Positions 18,409 through 27,014 are shown, numbered from the stretch's first letter. The stretch is 64,000 nucleotides of DNA from Desulfotomaculum sp. (GCA_016841675.1 JAENYQ010000004.1:1-64000); one strand, 5' to 3'. Notes: generated by a model from the sequence alone, not told the origin. Numbers and translations are program-made.

Positions 18409-18513
18409 TTGAATACCAGTACAATTGCTTTCTTAATTTTTTTGGCTGTAGCCGGAACAGCGTCTTTTTTGTACGGCGTTTATGCCGAAAAGCGCAAAAA
18501 AGAACGCCAGTAG
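18409..18513 (+). CDS. 34 aa single-helix membrane peptide
   Basis: TTG-started frame reading MNTSTIAFLIFLAVAGTASF then LYGVYAEKRKKERQ: one membrane helix (about 6-24) and a very basic cytoplasmic end. GGTGGGGG lies nine bases before the TTG. Its last codons form the left arm of a terminator hairpin. The topology resembles tiny YtzI/CcoQ-like membrane peptides; no function can be assigned. Confidence 0.5.
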   Translation: MNTSTIAFLIFLAVAGTASFLYGVYAEKRKKERQ

Positions 18514-18537
18514 CTGGATATACCGGCGTTCTTTTTT
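18496..18537 (+). terminator. Terminator of the 18103-18513 pair
   Basis: A 13-bp stem (AAAAAAGAACGCC / GGCGTTCTTTTTT) whose left arm is the end of the 34 aa ORF, ending in a T-run. Confidence 0.85.
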
Positions 18538-18548
18538 CCACTTTTGCG

Positions 18549-18582
18549 GAGGGGTTTGGTGTTATTCCATACCAAACCCCTC
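18549..18582 (-). terminator. Hairpin downstream of the dsrN-like gene
   Basis: GAGGGGTTTGGT / ACCAAACCCCTC, a perfect 12-bp stem just past the stop at 18590. There is no good T-run, so it may be a processing or weak termination site. Confidence 0.55.
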
Positions 18583-18589
18583 TGTTTGA

Positions 18590-19987
18590 TTATCCCTGGT
18601 GGTTTAGTTTATATTTCATTCCCGCTGCCACCAAGCGCTGCGCCCAGTGGGGTGTGGCCAGGGCGTGCAGGTGGGTGTAACAGGCCAGCACGTTTTTATA
18701 AATTATCCCGTCATGCCGGCCGTCCAGGCCGTTACCCCGGGTGACCCGAAAAGCATAGTGAACTTGCTCCCGGTCCAGGTTTTCCACCCGGGAGTGATGA
18801 AATTCATGCCCCTTTACTTCTTCCCCAATGTCGAAGTAGGGGCTTTCGTTTTCCACTTGCAGTGTAATATAGCCGTGGCCCTGAGGCCTGTCCAGCATCA
18901 CCACGTCGAACGGCAGCGCACCAACCATGGGGTATTTCCGATCGCGCCAGGAAATTTGGCGTCCCAGGTACATCAAACCGCCACACTCGGCGTATACCGG
19001 CAGGCCATCTTCAATGCGACCGCGCAGATCGCGGCGCAGCGTCTGGTTAGCCGCCAACTCGGCAGCCAGAACCTCGGGAAAACCACCCCCGATATAGGCG
19101 GCATCCACATCCGGCAGGCAAGAGTCGGCCAGGGCATTCACCCGGACTATTTCTGCACCGGCAGATACCAGGGCTTCCAGGTTTTCCGGGTAGTAAAAGG
19201 TAAACGCCCGGTCCATAAACACTGCCACCCTGACCCGGGGCTCGGCCGGTACCAGGCCCGCCGGGCCGGGTGGTTCAACGGCCATTAGTGCCGCGCTGCG
19301 GGCCACTTCGATGATAGCGGGAAGATCCAGGCAGTCTCCAACTGAATTGCCGGCCTCGTCAATAGCTAACGCTAGTTCGTCACTTTCTTCAGCCGGCACC
19401 AAGCCCAGGTGCCGGTCGGGAATATCCATTTTGTGACCCTTGGGGATGACCCCCAATACCGGTATACCGCAGTAACGTTCAATGGCCGCCCTGAGGATCT
19501 GCTCATGGCGTGGCCTGGCCACCTTATTCAGGATTACTCCGGCCACACGCACCTCAGGGTCGAAGTGCTGGTAGCCGGAAACCATGGCCGCCACGCTGCG
19601 GGTCATCCTGGTAGTATCCACTACCAATATCACCGGCGCCTCAATGGCCTTGGCTATTTCAGCGGTGCTGCCGCTGCCATCCAGGTCCACACCGTCGAAG
19701 AGACCCATAGCCCCTTCCACCACGGCTATATCGGCGTCCCCGGCGCTACGCGCGAAAGAGGCGCGGATGGTTTCCCGGGTCATCAGGAAGCTGTCCAGGT
19801 TCCGGCAGGGACGCCCAGTAATCCTGGTCATCCAACTGGGGTCGATAAAGTCTGGTCCCTTCTTAAATGGTTGTACATTATAGTCGGCTTTTTTGAGTGC
19901 TGCCAGCAACCCAATGGTGGTGATGGTTTTACCCGAACGTCCGTGGGGTGCGGCAATCACCAACCGGGGTACTCCGCATTGCCTCAT
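18590..19987 (-). CDS. dsrN: Cobyrinate/siroheme amidase (CobB/CbiA family), probable DsrN
   Basis: ATP- and glutamine-dependent amidase. In sulfate reducers the DsrN member is thought to amidate siroheme for dissimilatory sulfite reductase; elsewhere the family makes cobyrinate a,c-diamide. The P-loop region is IAAPHGRSGKT (about 10-20) and the glutaminase nucleophile is in YAECGGLMYLG. The ATG at 19987 follows AAAGGCGGTG; a longer frame to 20113 has no site. The product is 465 aa. Placement beside dsrC-dsrK-dsrM and the absence of other cobalamin genes favour DsrN. Confidence 0.85.
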   Translation of the reverse strand: MRQCGVPRLVIAAPHGRSGKTITTIGLLAALKKADYNVQPFKKGPDFIDPSWMTRITGRPCRNLDSFLMTRETIRASFARSAGDADIAVVEGAMGLFDGVDLDGSGSTAEIAKAIEAPVILVVDTTRMTRSVAAMVSGYQHFDPEVRVAGVILNKVARPRHEQILRAAIERYCGIPVLGVIPKGHKMDIPDRHLGLVPAEESDELALAIDEAGNSVGDCLDLPAIIEVARSAALMAVEPPGPAGLVPAEPRVRVAVFMDRAFTFYYPENLEALVSAGAEIVRVNALADSCLPDVDAAYIGGGFPEVLAAELAANQTLRRDLRGRIEDGLPVYAECGGLMYLGRQISWRDRKYPMVGALPFDVVMLDRPQGHGYITLQVENESPYFDIGEEVKGHEFHHSRVENLDREQVHYAFRVTRGNGLDGRHDGIIYKNVLACYTHLHALATPHWAQRLVAAGMKYKLNHQG

Positions 19988-20330
19988 GGTTTCACCGCCT
20001 TTCGATGCGTTATAACGTTTTTTCCTAAAAATACTTTTGAGCGTTACTGGTATCTGGCGATCCGGTGGTATCGCTCCGGTCGCTCTTGCAATTCTACTTG
20101 TTGTGCTTGGCAAAACTGTTGGTGAACGCGCACACCAAACTACTTAACCATTACTTACGCCCTAAGCAGCCAAGAATTCGGGGCTATGACGGGCTAGACA
20201 ACGCAGTCAGGTGCACCGCTCTCTCCGGATACCACCGGACCGCCTTCATACGTTTGTTTTTTTTACACACTGATGGTCCGCGATAGCGGCATGGGCGTCT
20301 ACCTCGGTAAAGTTAGTGCCTCTGGCGGTT
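19988..20330 (-). other. dsrN leader with distant inverted repeat
   Basis: This gene-free leader of the amidase contains TCCGGTGGTATCGC (20060-20073) and GGATACCACCGGA (20227-20239), which can pair over about 160 bases. No cobalamin-box consensus is visible. It may be a structured 5' region or simply decayed sequence. Confidence 0.3.
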
Positions 20331-20388
20331 TCAAAAAATACAGGCACGGCGGTACCGACGCGTGGGCGCCGGACGCAACCTGTGCCTG
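20331..20388 (-). terminator. Probable terminator of the dsrC operon
   Basis: CAGGCAC and GTGCCTG pair around a GC-rich loop with internal complementarity, followed on the minus strand by TATTTTTTG. It lies 58 bp past the dsrC stop. Confidence 0.65.
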
Positions 20389-20445
20389 ATTTTTAAAACC
20401 CCAAAAAATAAAAATCTGCTTGCCGGAACAAACTTTTGACTACCG

Positions 20446-20763
20446 CTACACACAGCCGGTGGGTTTAGGCAACCCGGCCAGCTTGCAGGCCCCCTTGGCC
20501 GGTCCTGAAGGGAACAGGTCGTAAATATATTTCAAACTGCAACTTGTTTCCTGGCACAGCTTCCGGACCATGGGTGCAATATGGTACTGCTTGAAATAAT
20601 CCCGCAGGTAGTTAATAACCTTCCAGTGGTCTTCGTTAAGCTCACTTATTCCCTCGGAGTCAGCAAATGCCCTAGCCACGTCTTCGTTCCACAAATCGGG
20701 GTCAATCATAAACCCGTCTTCGTCCAGTTCTATATCCACGCCGTTTACGGTTAAGCAGGGCAA
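20446..20763 (-). CDS. dsrC: Dissimilatory sulfite reductase gamma / sulfur carrier DsrC
   Basis: Sulfur-carrier protein that accepts sulfite-derived sulfur from DsrAB as a trisulfide, later reduced through DsrK. The 105 aa length is normal. Family features: DGFMIDPDLWNEDVA (about 16-30), PMVRKLCQETSCSLKYIYDLFP, and the flexible C-terminal arm GACKLAGLPKPTGCV with both conserved cysteines ten residues apart. This marks a true DsrC rather than TusE. The start is TTG (20763) behind GGAGG; a nearby ATG is out of frame. It is the last gene of a ferredoxin-dsrM-dsrK-dsrC run. Confidence 0.97.
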   Translation of the reverse strand: MPCLTVNGVDIELDEDGFMIDPDLWNEDVARAFADSEGISELNEDHWKVINYLRDYFKQYHIAPMVRKLCQETSCSLKYIYDLFPSGPAKGACKLAGLPKPTGCV

Positions 20764-20801
20764 TGCATATACACCTCCACTAGCTGGTTAACCGAATGAT
20801 A

Positions 20802-22184
20802 TTACTTCCAAACCAGCGCTTTGGCCAACAGGTCGATAAGACCATGGACATGAACGCCCAGTTCGTGTTCCTCTACCATCGGGTACAGTTGGGCCTTGCA
20901 GATGGAACATGGTGCGCATAGGATACCATTACCGTCTTTGCCTACACCAGTGGCCCTTACTTGGTCGGCCTTCTTCTGGCTGAGTTGAATGCGGCGCTGG
21001 TACATTTCCGGGTCGTCAAACAGAATACCCGAACCGCCGCCGCAGCAGAAGTTATCTACGCCATGCGGGTTCATTTCCCTGAAGTCAACGGTTACGGCAT
21101 TCATAATGGTGCGCATGTTATCATTCAGTCCGCAGGCACGCACATAGTTGCACGGGTCATGCAGAGTGACGGGTTCCGGGTTATTCTCAGGGTTGAGCTT
21201 CAGCTCGCCTCTACGAATTAATTCCGCCGCCTCGTCGTGAACGTGGGTAAGGGGCCAGCGTACCGGGCGATCCGCCAGTGACGGCACATACATCTTGGCT
21301 GCCCGCCAGCCGTGACCGCATTCGCCCCAGACAATTTTCTTGGCGTTCAGTTCGTGGGCCGCGTTTAGTAACCGGTTGACGTTGCCCCGCTGGGTATAAT
21401 ACTGGTCAAATAGGAGGCCAAAGTTGCCCGCCTCGGTAACATTGCTGGGAATGCACCAGTTGGCGCCGATGTAAGTGAAAAACATGCCTGCGCCCATCAG
21501 GGTGTACGGATTCAACAGGAAGTCGGCCGAAGACGGGATATAGATAATATCGGAGTCCGGCTTGTCGACTGGAAATTCAACTTCCACACCGAATTCGTCC
21601 ATAATTTCTTCGGACATGAATTCCAGCGTGTCAACGATACCCGGCTTAGGCAGGCCGGTGTGATTGCCCACTTTTTCCATGGCGCCGCCCACTGCCGCGT
21701 GCAACTTGGGCGTGATACCCAGCCAGTGCAAGAGTTGGCGACCGATAAAGGTTACTTCGCAAGTGTCAATACCGAAGGGACACACATGGGCGCAACGGCG
21801 GCACTGGCTACACTGGTAGAAGTAAGAATACCATTGTTCAATAACATCCAGGCTAATATCCTCGGCACCCACCAGTTTACCAAACCAGCGGCCCTCCAGG
21901 GTAAAATAACGCCGGTAGATTTTGCGAATCAGTTCCGCCCGGTTGGCTGGGATATTGTTGGGGTCCCGGGTGCCCAGGTAAGTGTGACAATTTTCCGCAC
22001 ACTGACCGCACTTAACGCAAGACTCCATGGCCACCACAAAAGAGCGGAATTTTTTACGAATTTCATCCAGGTATTCTATTGCTTTTTCCGGCTTCTGCTC
22101 ATCGGGCACAGGCTCGGCAAAAATTTTGCGCATTTCATCCGGTGTAGCTCTAACCGGTTGTACCATTCCTTTATATTCTGGCAT
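20802..22184 (-). CDS. dsrK: DsrK, HdrD-like iron-sulfur subunit of DsrMK
   Basis: Catalytic cytoplasmic subunit that reduces the DsrC trisulfide with electrons from DsrM. The 460 aa protein has two [4Fe-4S] motifs (CVKCGQCAENC near 56-66 and CSQCRRCAHVC near 126-136) and the C-terminal CCG domains with DPCNYVRACG and CCGGGSGILF, which bind the special noncubane cluster as in heterodisulfide reductase. A further CAPCSIC lies near the end. It starts four bases after dsrM. Only MK, without JOP, is present, as usual in Gram-positive sulfate reducers. Confidence 0.95.
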   Translation of the reverse strand: MPEYKGMVQPVRATPDEMRKIFAEPVPDEQKPEKAIEYLDEIRKKFRSFVVAMESCVKCGQCAENCHTYLGTRDPNNIPANRAELIRKIYRRYFTLEGRWFGKLVGAEDISLDVIEQWYSYFYQCSQCRRCAHVCPFGIDTCEVTFIGRQLLHWLGITPKLHAAVGGAMEKVGNHTGLPKPGIVDTLEFMSEEIMDEFGVEVEFPVDKPDSDIIYIPSSADFLLNPYTLMGAGMFFTYIGANWCIPSNVTEAGNFGLLFDQYYTQRGNVNRLLNAAHELNAKKIVWGECGHGWRAAKMYVPSLADRPVRWPLTHVHDEAAELIRRGELKLNPENNPEPVTLHDPCNYVRACGLNDNMRTIMNAVTVDFREMNPHGVDNFCCGGGSGILFDDPEMYQRRIQLSQKKADQVRATGVGKDGNGILCAPCSICKAQLYPMVEEHELGVHVHGLIDLLAKALVWK

Positions 22185-22187
22185 AAT

Positions 22188-23012
22188 TTATACCCCCTCT
22201 TCTGCAGCGTCATCGGACGGAATACCGATGCCGGCTCTGCGGGCCGCCGCTACATCTATGTTAGGCATACCGGGGGCAGGATCCTTGTATACCCGGTTGA
22301 CGATCCAGCGCTCGGCGAACATGCCGAACAGGTGCATCAGTTTGCTGTAAGGGAAAACAATCAGCAGTATTTGCACCAACAGGTAGTGAGTAAGGAAAAA
22401 ACCGTTGTTTAACAGTTCCATATGCGTGACAGGTTGGAACAAGGCCAGCGCCACGATGTAATCGCGTACTTGTTCGTATCCAACGCCAAAGTCATGGAAC
22501 AGGCGCATGATGTTACCTACACCAACCAGCACAATCAGGTAAATCAACCACAGGTTATCACTTGGTTTGGAGACCAACTTGACCGGTGTCAGGGTCAGAC
22601 GCCTGAAAAGCAGGTACAGCAGGGCCACAAACAGCAGAATCCCGAATACCGTGCCCAGCATGTCAGACATTTCTGTACTTAGTTCCGGGCTGATACCAAG
22701 ACCCGGGATTAGAGCAAATTGTTCGCCTAAAAATCCGAAGCCCACCACGTGCCCGCCGATAATGTTCAGCAGGGCCAAGTGCATCATAATGGCACCGAAC
22801 CACAGGGCCTTATCAAACCGGAATAAGTTGCGGAACAGGAATGCCTCCGAACCTACCCTGATAGCCACTTCAGTATTTGTTTTTGGCCAGGGTGACAACG
22901 TAATATTATGAACAATCCGCGGTCCCACCCAGCGTCCCAGGCGGTAAAGAACCCCCAGGGTAAAAAGAGTTACCGTAATATACGGTAGTATTTGTCCGAT
23001 TAATAATTTCAC
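22188..23012 (-). CDS. dsrM: DsrM, membrane cytochrome b subunit
   Basis: NarI-like membrane subunit that takes electrons from menaquinol and passes them through heme b to DsrK. The 274 aa protein has about five or six membrane helices (approximately 5-22, 65-88, 112-137, 152-170, 180-235). Candidate heme histidines are in MMHLALLNIIGGHVVGF and FHDFGVG/LTHYLLVQ. The start is GTG at 23012 behind GGGAGG. Transcription runs ferredoxin-dsrM-dsrK-dsrC. Confidence 0.93.
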   Translation of the reverse strand: MKLLIGQILPYITVTLFTLGVLYRLGRWVGPRIVHNITLSPWPKTNTEVAIRVGSEAFLFRNLFRFDKALWFGAIMMHLALLNIIGGHVVGFGFLGEQFALIPGLGISPELSTEMSDMLGTVFGILLFVALLYLLFRRLTLTPVKLVSKPSDNLWLIYLIVLVGVGNIMRLFHDFGVGYEQVRDYIVALALFQPVTHMELLNNGFFLTHYLLVQILLIVFPYSKLMHLFGMFAERWIVNRVYKDPAPGMPNIDVAAARRAGIGIPSDDAAEEGV

Positions 23013-23085
23013 AAGTGCACCTCCCTTAAGAGCATAACCATTATGTGTATAGAGTGTGTTAATCAGTTAAGCAAGATCGATTCCT

Positions 23086-23280
23086 TTAGCTTTCTTCCAC
23101 GGTAATGGCGCCGGTTGGGCACACGGAAACACATGTTTCACAACCAAGACACTCTTCGGGGTTAGTTACCGCAGTTTTCCCATCCTCCATTTCCAAAATG
23201 TCAGCCGGACAGGATTCAGTGCATTCACCACAACCCTCACACTTGTCACGATCGATAGTAACCTTAAATATAGGGCTCAC
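23086..23280 (-). CDS. 2[4Fe-4S] ferredoxin heading the dsrMK operon
   Basis: A 64 aa clostridial-type ferredoxin with two clusters, CEGCGECTESCP and CLGCETCVSVCP. It could carry electrons to or from DsrMK or DsrAB. The listed start is the GTG inside AAGGAGGTGAGC. Since that GTG overlaps the Shine-Dalgarno, the true start could be an ATA at 23269-23271, eight bases downstream, giving a normal (M)FKVTIDRDKC beginning. This is uncertain. Confidence 0.93.
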   Translation of the reverse strand: MSPIFKVTIDRDKCEGCGECTESCPADILEMEDGKTAVTNPEECLGCETCVSVCPTGAITVEES

Positions 23281-23728
23281 CTCCTTAAAAAAACTTTTCT
23301 CTTTTCGTGGACAGTCCGCCCCAATTTTAAGGTTCTCCTCCCCGGGCAGAACATCCTAAAAAATATCAAAGGGTTTAAAACAGATAAATCCCCTTTAAAA
23401 TATTCGTTGTCCACGTAATTATTCCTCCCGGCTAAAGTCACAAGCCGCATATTTTTTCATGACCATAACAAACCGGTCATAAACTGTCGGGTCTTGTCCA
23501 TTACAGAGCAACACTAAAACGACCGCTGTGTTCAATGCATCCCAAAACACGACGGCTATTAGAATCAAGCATGCACCTGCTATAACAGCGACCGTTACAG
23601 CTTAATATTTACACCTGTAACAGCATACCAAGCTAAAAATAAATAAAGAACAACACGTTTGTAGATTAGCATGTCTTTGATTAGCCTGTCAACGAGCACA
23701 ATATCCCAGTGTTTTCCCTTAATTTTAG
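23281..23728. other. Gene-free region upstream of the dsrMK operon and fmdB-like gene
   Basis: This AT-rich stretch between divergent transcription units shows no convincing gene. It must hold the promoters of the ferredoxin-dsrMKC operon and the fmdB-like gene; no clear -35/-10 pair stands out. Confidence 0.4.
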
Positions 23729-23795
23729 TCATTCTAAATTAAACGAAGTGAAGCCAAGAATTTTTTAGGCAGCTTAAACAATTAGATGCTCGCCC
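23729..23795. repeat. Composite interspersed repeat, worn copy
   Basis: ATTCTAAATTAAACGAAGTG, then AAGAATTTTTTAGGCAGCTT and TTAGATGCTCGC follow the order of the element at 30285-30360, with several differences. Confidence 0.5.
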
Positions 23796-23920
23796 TTTTA
23801 CCCAACAGGTTATTATGTGTGTATTTGACGATAAATTAACCATGCTGTTATACTTAAGTTCAAGGGCGTGGATAGCCGCTCACCACCCCCGATTTAGATC
23901 AGCAAAAGGAGAAGAGCTAT

Positions 23921-24166
23921 ATGCCGATATATGAATTTAGATGCCTCAAATGCGGACATATTTTTGAAAAACTATTTATTAAAGCCAACGACGAAGTCGA
24001 GCTTCAGTGCCCCGAATGTAAATCGGACACCTTTGAGAGGGTCATCAGCAGCACCAATTATGCCATGAAATCAGGCGGGGGCACCGCCAAACCCAAGTAT
24101 GAAACCAAATCATGCAGCCCGGGCAACAGTTGTTCATCCTTTGAACTGCCGGGGCCGGACGATTAA
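23921..24166 (+). CDS. FmdB-family zinc-ribbon protein
   Basis: An 81 aa protein with the FmdB/CxxC_CxxC_SSSS pattern: MPIYEFRCLKCGHIFE, then CPECKS, and a Ser-containing linker. Its role is unknown; the name comes from a putative regulator of formamidase. The ATG follows AAAGGAG. It is 14 bp upstream of the HEAT-repeat gene and probably cotranscribed. The position between two dsr operons suggests a link with sulfite reduction, but this is inference. Confidence 0.88.
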   Translation: MPIYEFRCLKCGHIFEKLFIKANDEVELQCPECKSDTFERVISSTNYAMKSGGGTAKPKYETKSCSPGNSCSSFELPGPDD

Positions 24167-24180
24167 TCCGGAGGCTATCA

Positions 24181-25293
24181 ATGAAAGATAACAGGTATAG
24201 CATTGAAAAGGGACCGTTTGGGCGTGATGTAACGGAAAAAGCCAAGTGCCCTTTTTGCGGGTTGGCCATTGAACGGCCCAGTGAACTAGAAACCCACAGG
24301 CTGGGAGAAATGCCGGTGGGTTCATGTTCCTGCGGCTCAGTGTACGCTTATGACGTCAGCGGTCATAACCTGGGCTCGGCATTTTCCGAAGCCCTGGTGT
24401 TCAGCTGTAACATGGACTGGGACCTGGCTTGGAACCTACTGCCGGATGAAGATTATTTGGAATCACTGGTCAAGAACTATGACTCCGAAACCAACCTCAT
24501 TGTGCCTGACGGCTTTCTTAATGGTCGAAAAATACCGGGTGCGCTGTACTTTATCCGGCTGCACGATGATATGCGCGAGGCTACCGAAGAAGGAGTGCGC
24601 AAAAAACTGGAACGGGCGCGACCGGTAAAACAACTAGCTGAAAAACCGGTCGGAGAAATGGTAAAGTGTTCCATTACCAAGCACGAAGTAGCGCAGCTGG
24701 TAAATGAATATCGGCTTGAACCGTTATTAGAAATTGCGGCCATTGACAACCGCATTATTAGGGACCTGCAGCGGCTGATCTATACGGGCGATGAATTACT
24801 GCGACTTAGGGCCGCGGAAACCCTGGGCCGGGCGGCTGAGGTAATATCCAGGCGAGATTCCGGTGCAGTGGCCAAACTGCTGCACCGACTTTTTACCGCC
24901 TTGGAAGATACGGCTTCATCCAGTTGGGGCGCCGTGGACGCCGCCGGAGAGATTATCGCTGCCGTACCCAGTATTTTTTCCGGTTACATTCCAGAACTCT
25001 ACAAGTTTCTGGGAGACGAATCACTTAAACCCCGGGTACTGCGCGCCCTCGGCCGAGTCGCTGAAACACGCCCGGAACTGCTGCCCAAAAGGCCCACTTA
25101 TTTTGTACCCTTTCTACAGGATAACAACCCGGAAACCCGTGGCTACGCCGCAATGCTTTTAGGGTTGCTAAATGCCCGGGAAACCCGCGGCGACCTTGAA
25201 AAAATACGGGAAGACTCGGGTGAGCTGCAAATTTACGTGACCGGGCAATTAGTAAGAAAAACAGTGGGTGAAATAGCAGCAGAAGCCTTGTAA
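24181..25293 (+). CDS. HEAT-repeat protein of the DVU0298 type
   Basis: A 370 aa protein whose N-terminus carries CPFCGL (about 22-27) and a CSCGS pair (about 47-51), likely one zinc site, and a middle domain with FSCNMDWDLAWNLLPDEDY. Residues about 190-365 form repeated helical HEAT-type units (LLRLRAAETLGRAAEV, LKPRVLRALGRVAET, NPETRGYAAMLLGLL). From memory, similar proteins lie beside dsr genes in sulfate reducers and are named after DVU0298. The function is unknown. GGAGG lies before the ATG; it ends at a strong terminator. Confidence 0.75.
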   Translation: MKDNRYSIEKGPFGRDVTEKAKCPFCGLAIERPSELETHRLGEMPVGSCSCGSVYAYDVSGHNLGSAFSEALVFSCNMDWDLAWNLLPDEDYLESLVKNYDSETNLIVPDGFLNGRKIPGALYFIRLHDDMREATEEGVRKKLERARPVKQLAEKPVGEMVKCSITKHEVAQLVNEYRLEPLLEIAAIDNRIIRDLQRLIYTGDELLRLRAAETLGRAAEVISRRDSGAVAKLLHRLFTALEDTASSSWGAVDAAGEIIAAVPSIFSGYIPELYKFLGDESLKPRVLRALGRVAETRPELLPKRPTYFVPFLQDNNPETRGYAAMLLGLLNARETRGDLEKIREDSGELQIYVTGQLVRKTVGEIAAEAL

Positions 25294-25300
25294 CAACCTT

Positions 25301-25331
25301 GGTGTCAGAAACGTCTGACACCATTTTTTTA
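25301..25331 (+). terminator. Terminator of the HEAT gene
   Basis: GGTGTCAGA / TCTGACACC around AACG, followed by ATTTTTTTATTT. The stem also belongs to the AACGTCTGA repeat family and could serve the convergent minus-strand gene. Confidence 0.85.
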
Positions 25332-25928
25332 TTTGATGGCCTGGGAGACTGATACCAGTAAACCTGCTTTTTCCGGGTCTTTTTCTCCGGCCAATTTCAG
25401 CGCCTCACCAGACAAGCGGTGTAATTCACGGTAAACGCCGTCCAGGTCGTAGACGGGGTAGGTTTTCCCGCTTTCAAAACCCGCTTTCCAGCACGCCCGG
25501 GCTTGACCGCCCATGCGGGTGGGGATACCATAAACACGACAGGTGATCGGTCTATGGTCGTAAATAAGGCATTTGTGTTCATCCGTCAGCAGGGGGCAGC
25601 GGACCCGCGTTTGTGAAATTACCTGGTTCATTTGGGCTTGGTCGTCCCCGCACTGCTCCAAATGCTTTTGCATTTCCAGCAGATTACTATCCGCAGTTTC
25701 CCCTTGTTTTAATGCTTGTTTTTTAAACTCGTCATTTAGGGCACCAAAATGATGATTTAGATACATCGTCTCGATGGGGAAAAGACCAAACACAGCGTGA
25801 CAGCAATCAGAACATCCCACCTCGCATTTGACACAGGGTTCGTGCTCTTTTTGAACTTCATCAAATGCCCGGTCCGCTCTGGCCGCAAGTTTTTCGTATT
25901 CTTCAAAAAGGTGTTTATAGTTGGCCAT
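25329..25928 (-). CDS. YkgJ-family cysteine-cluster protein
   Basis: A 199 aa protein of the UPF0153/YkgJ family, thought to bind Fe-S or zinc. Cysteines: CVKCEVGCSDCC (about 33-44), CPLL and CLIYDHRPITCRVYG (about 120-145). The ATG at 25928 starts one base after the stop of the TPR gene (TAAtATG), with GGAGCG upstream; a longer in-frame start lies inside that gene. Coupling with the TPR gene suggests a shared role, unknown. Confidence 0.85.
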   Translation of the reverse strand: MANYKHLFEEYEKLAARADRAFDEVQKEHEPCVKCEVGCSDCCHAVFGLFPIETMYLNHHFGALNDEFKKQALKQGETADSNLLEMQKHLEQCGDDQAQMNQVISQTRVRCPLLTDEHKCLIYDHRPITCRVYGIPTRMGGQARACWKAGFESGKTYPVYDLDGVYRELHRLSGEALKLAGEKDPEKAGLLVSVSQAIK

Positions 25929-25929
25929 A

Positions 25930-26550
25930 TTAACGGTATCGCTCCAGTTCCTTAATAAATTCAGGGTGCACTGCAAAACCCAATGCTGTTGCCCGGTCCA
26001 CAAATTGAATCGCCTTATTGAAGTCTTCTTGCAAAAAGTACGCATAGGCCAGGTTATTGAGACCCAGGGGAAAATCCGGTGCTACGCTAAGCATCTTTTC
26101 ACCGGTTTCCACTGCTTTATCCAGCGCATCATTTTGAATGTAAGCATTGATCAAATTGCTCCAAGCCTGGGCAATTCCAGGGTTTAACTCAATTGCTTTC
26201 TCTAAAGCATCTACAGCCTCATCGGTTTGCACCAGTTCCAGGTAGGCAAAACCGAGGTTAGCGTAACCACGAGCATAGCGAGGTTCAATCGCCACCGCTT
26301 TTTTGTTGACTTCCACAACTTGTTCCAGGTTGCCCAGTTTAAAATAAATGTACCCTAAATTGACGCAGGCCTCGAACATACGACCGCTATTGTCGATGGC
26401 CTCTTCAAAAAATTGAATGGCTTCTTCAAATTGGCCGCTCTGCATAGCGGTGACACCCAGGTTGTACTGAGCATTGGCGCATTCTGGATTTTCGTTCAGC
26501 ATTTGTACCTGTTCTTTAATAAACTCTGTGGAACCTTGCGGTGTTTTCAT
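25930..26550 (-). CDS. Tetratricopeptide-repeat protein
   Basis: A 206 aa soluble protein made of about four or five TPR units (ANAQYNLGVTAMQSGQFEEA, VNLGYIYFKLGNLEQ, YANLGFAYLELVQTDEAV, LNNLAYAYFLQEDFNKAI). No signal peptide is seen. It probably acts as a protein-interaction scaffold. It sits downstream of dsrD, from which it is separated by a repeat cluster (26583-26681). Confidence 0.88.
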   Translation of the reverse strand: MKTPQGSTEFIKEQVQMLNENPECANAQYNLGVTAMQSGQFEEAIQFFEEAIDNSGRMFEACVNLGYIYFKLGNLEQVVEVNKKAVAIEPRYARGYANLGFAYLELVQTDEAVDALEKAIELNPGIAQAWSNLINAYIQNDALDKAVETGEKMLSVAPDFPLGLNNLAYAYFLQEDFNKAIQFVDRATALGFAVHPEFIKELERYR

Positions 26551-26582
26551 GGAATCCGCCTCTCTAAAAATAAACTAAGTGC

Positions 26583-26681
26583 TGCAAAAAAGGGGACAGG
26601 CAACTTTTTTAAAAAGCAAATGCAAAAAAGGGGACAGGCAACTTTTTTAAAAAGCAAAAAAGTAGCCTGTCCCCTTTTTTG
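26583..26681. repeat. Two tandem 38-bp repeats plus an inverted copy
   Basis: Two exact 38-base copies (26583-26620 and 26621-26658) contain AAAAAAGGGGACAGGCAAC and TTTTTTAAAAAGCAAA; they are followed by the inverted form AGTAGCCTGTCCCCTTTTTT. A related single hairpin is at 30205-30261 upstream of dsrA. It lies between dsrD and the TPR gene and could act as a terminator on either strand. Confidence 0.9.
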
Positions 26682-26739
26682 CCCGGATAAAGAAAGGTTG
26701 CCATCCAACACGGACGGCAACCTCTGGTGTTGCATGTTT

Positions 26740-26973
26740 CTATTCCGGATCCTCGGTCATGCCTCTGCCCTTCAGCCCATACATGGTGCTGCTGCCGGTT
26801 GAGAAGTAGATCATAGTTCCATCATTGATCAGAGAAGTACAAGCCTTCTTGATTTCCCTCATTTTGGCATCGGGAATAACCTTTTGCACGGCCTTCTCTA
26901 TATCTTTGAAATAGAACTTGGTTTTCTTGCTGGACTCGGCAAACTCAACGATCGCTTTCCTTAGATCTTCCAT
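26740..26973 (-). CDS. dsrD: DsrD
   Basis: A 77 aa winged-helix protein encoded after dsrAB in sulfate reducers, reported to stimulate sulfite reduction by DsrAB. Helical segments KAIVEFAESSKKTKFYFKDI and KACTSLINDGTMIYFSTGSS match the family. The ATG follows AAAGGAG. It is the third gene of dsrABD. Confidence 0.93.
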   Translation of the reverse strand: MEDLRKAIVEFAESSKKTKFYFKDIEKAVQKVIPDAKMREIKKACTSLINDGTMIYFSTGSSTMYGLKGRGMTEDPE

Positions 26974-27014
26974 GATAACATCTCCTTTATACCAGGCAAG
27001 TTACGGGAAGCTTA

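Noticed and set aside
19988-20330. Cobalamin riboswitch upstream of the CobB-like gene
   Set aside because: No B12-box consensus found on either strand.
26583-26681. Tandem exact repeats as a small CRISPR
   Set aside because: Only two direct copies with no spacer between them, and an inverted third copy; no cas genes.
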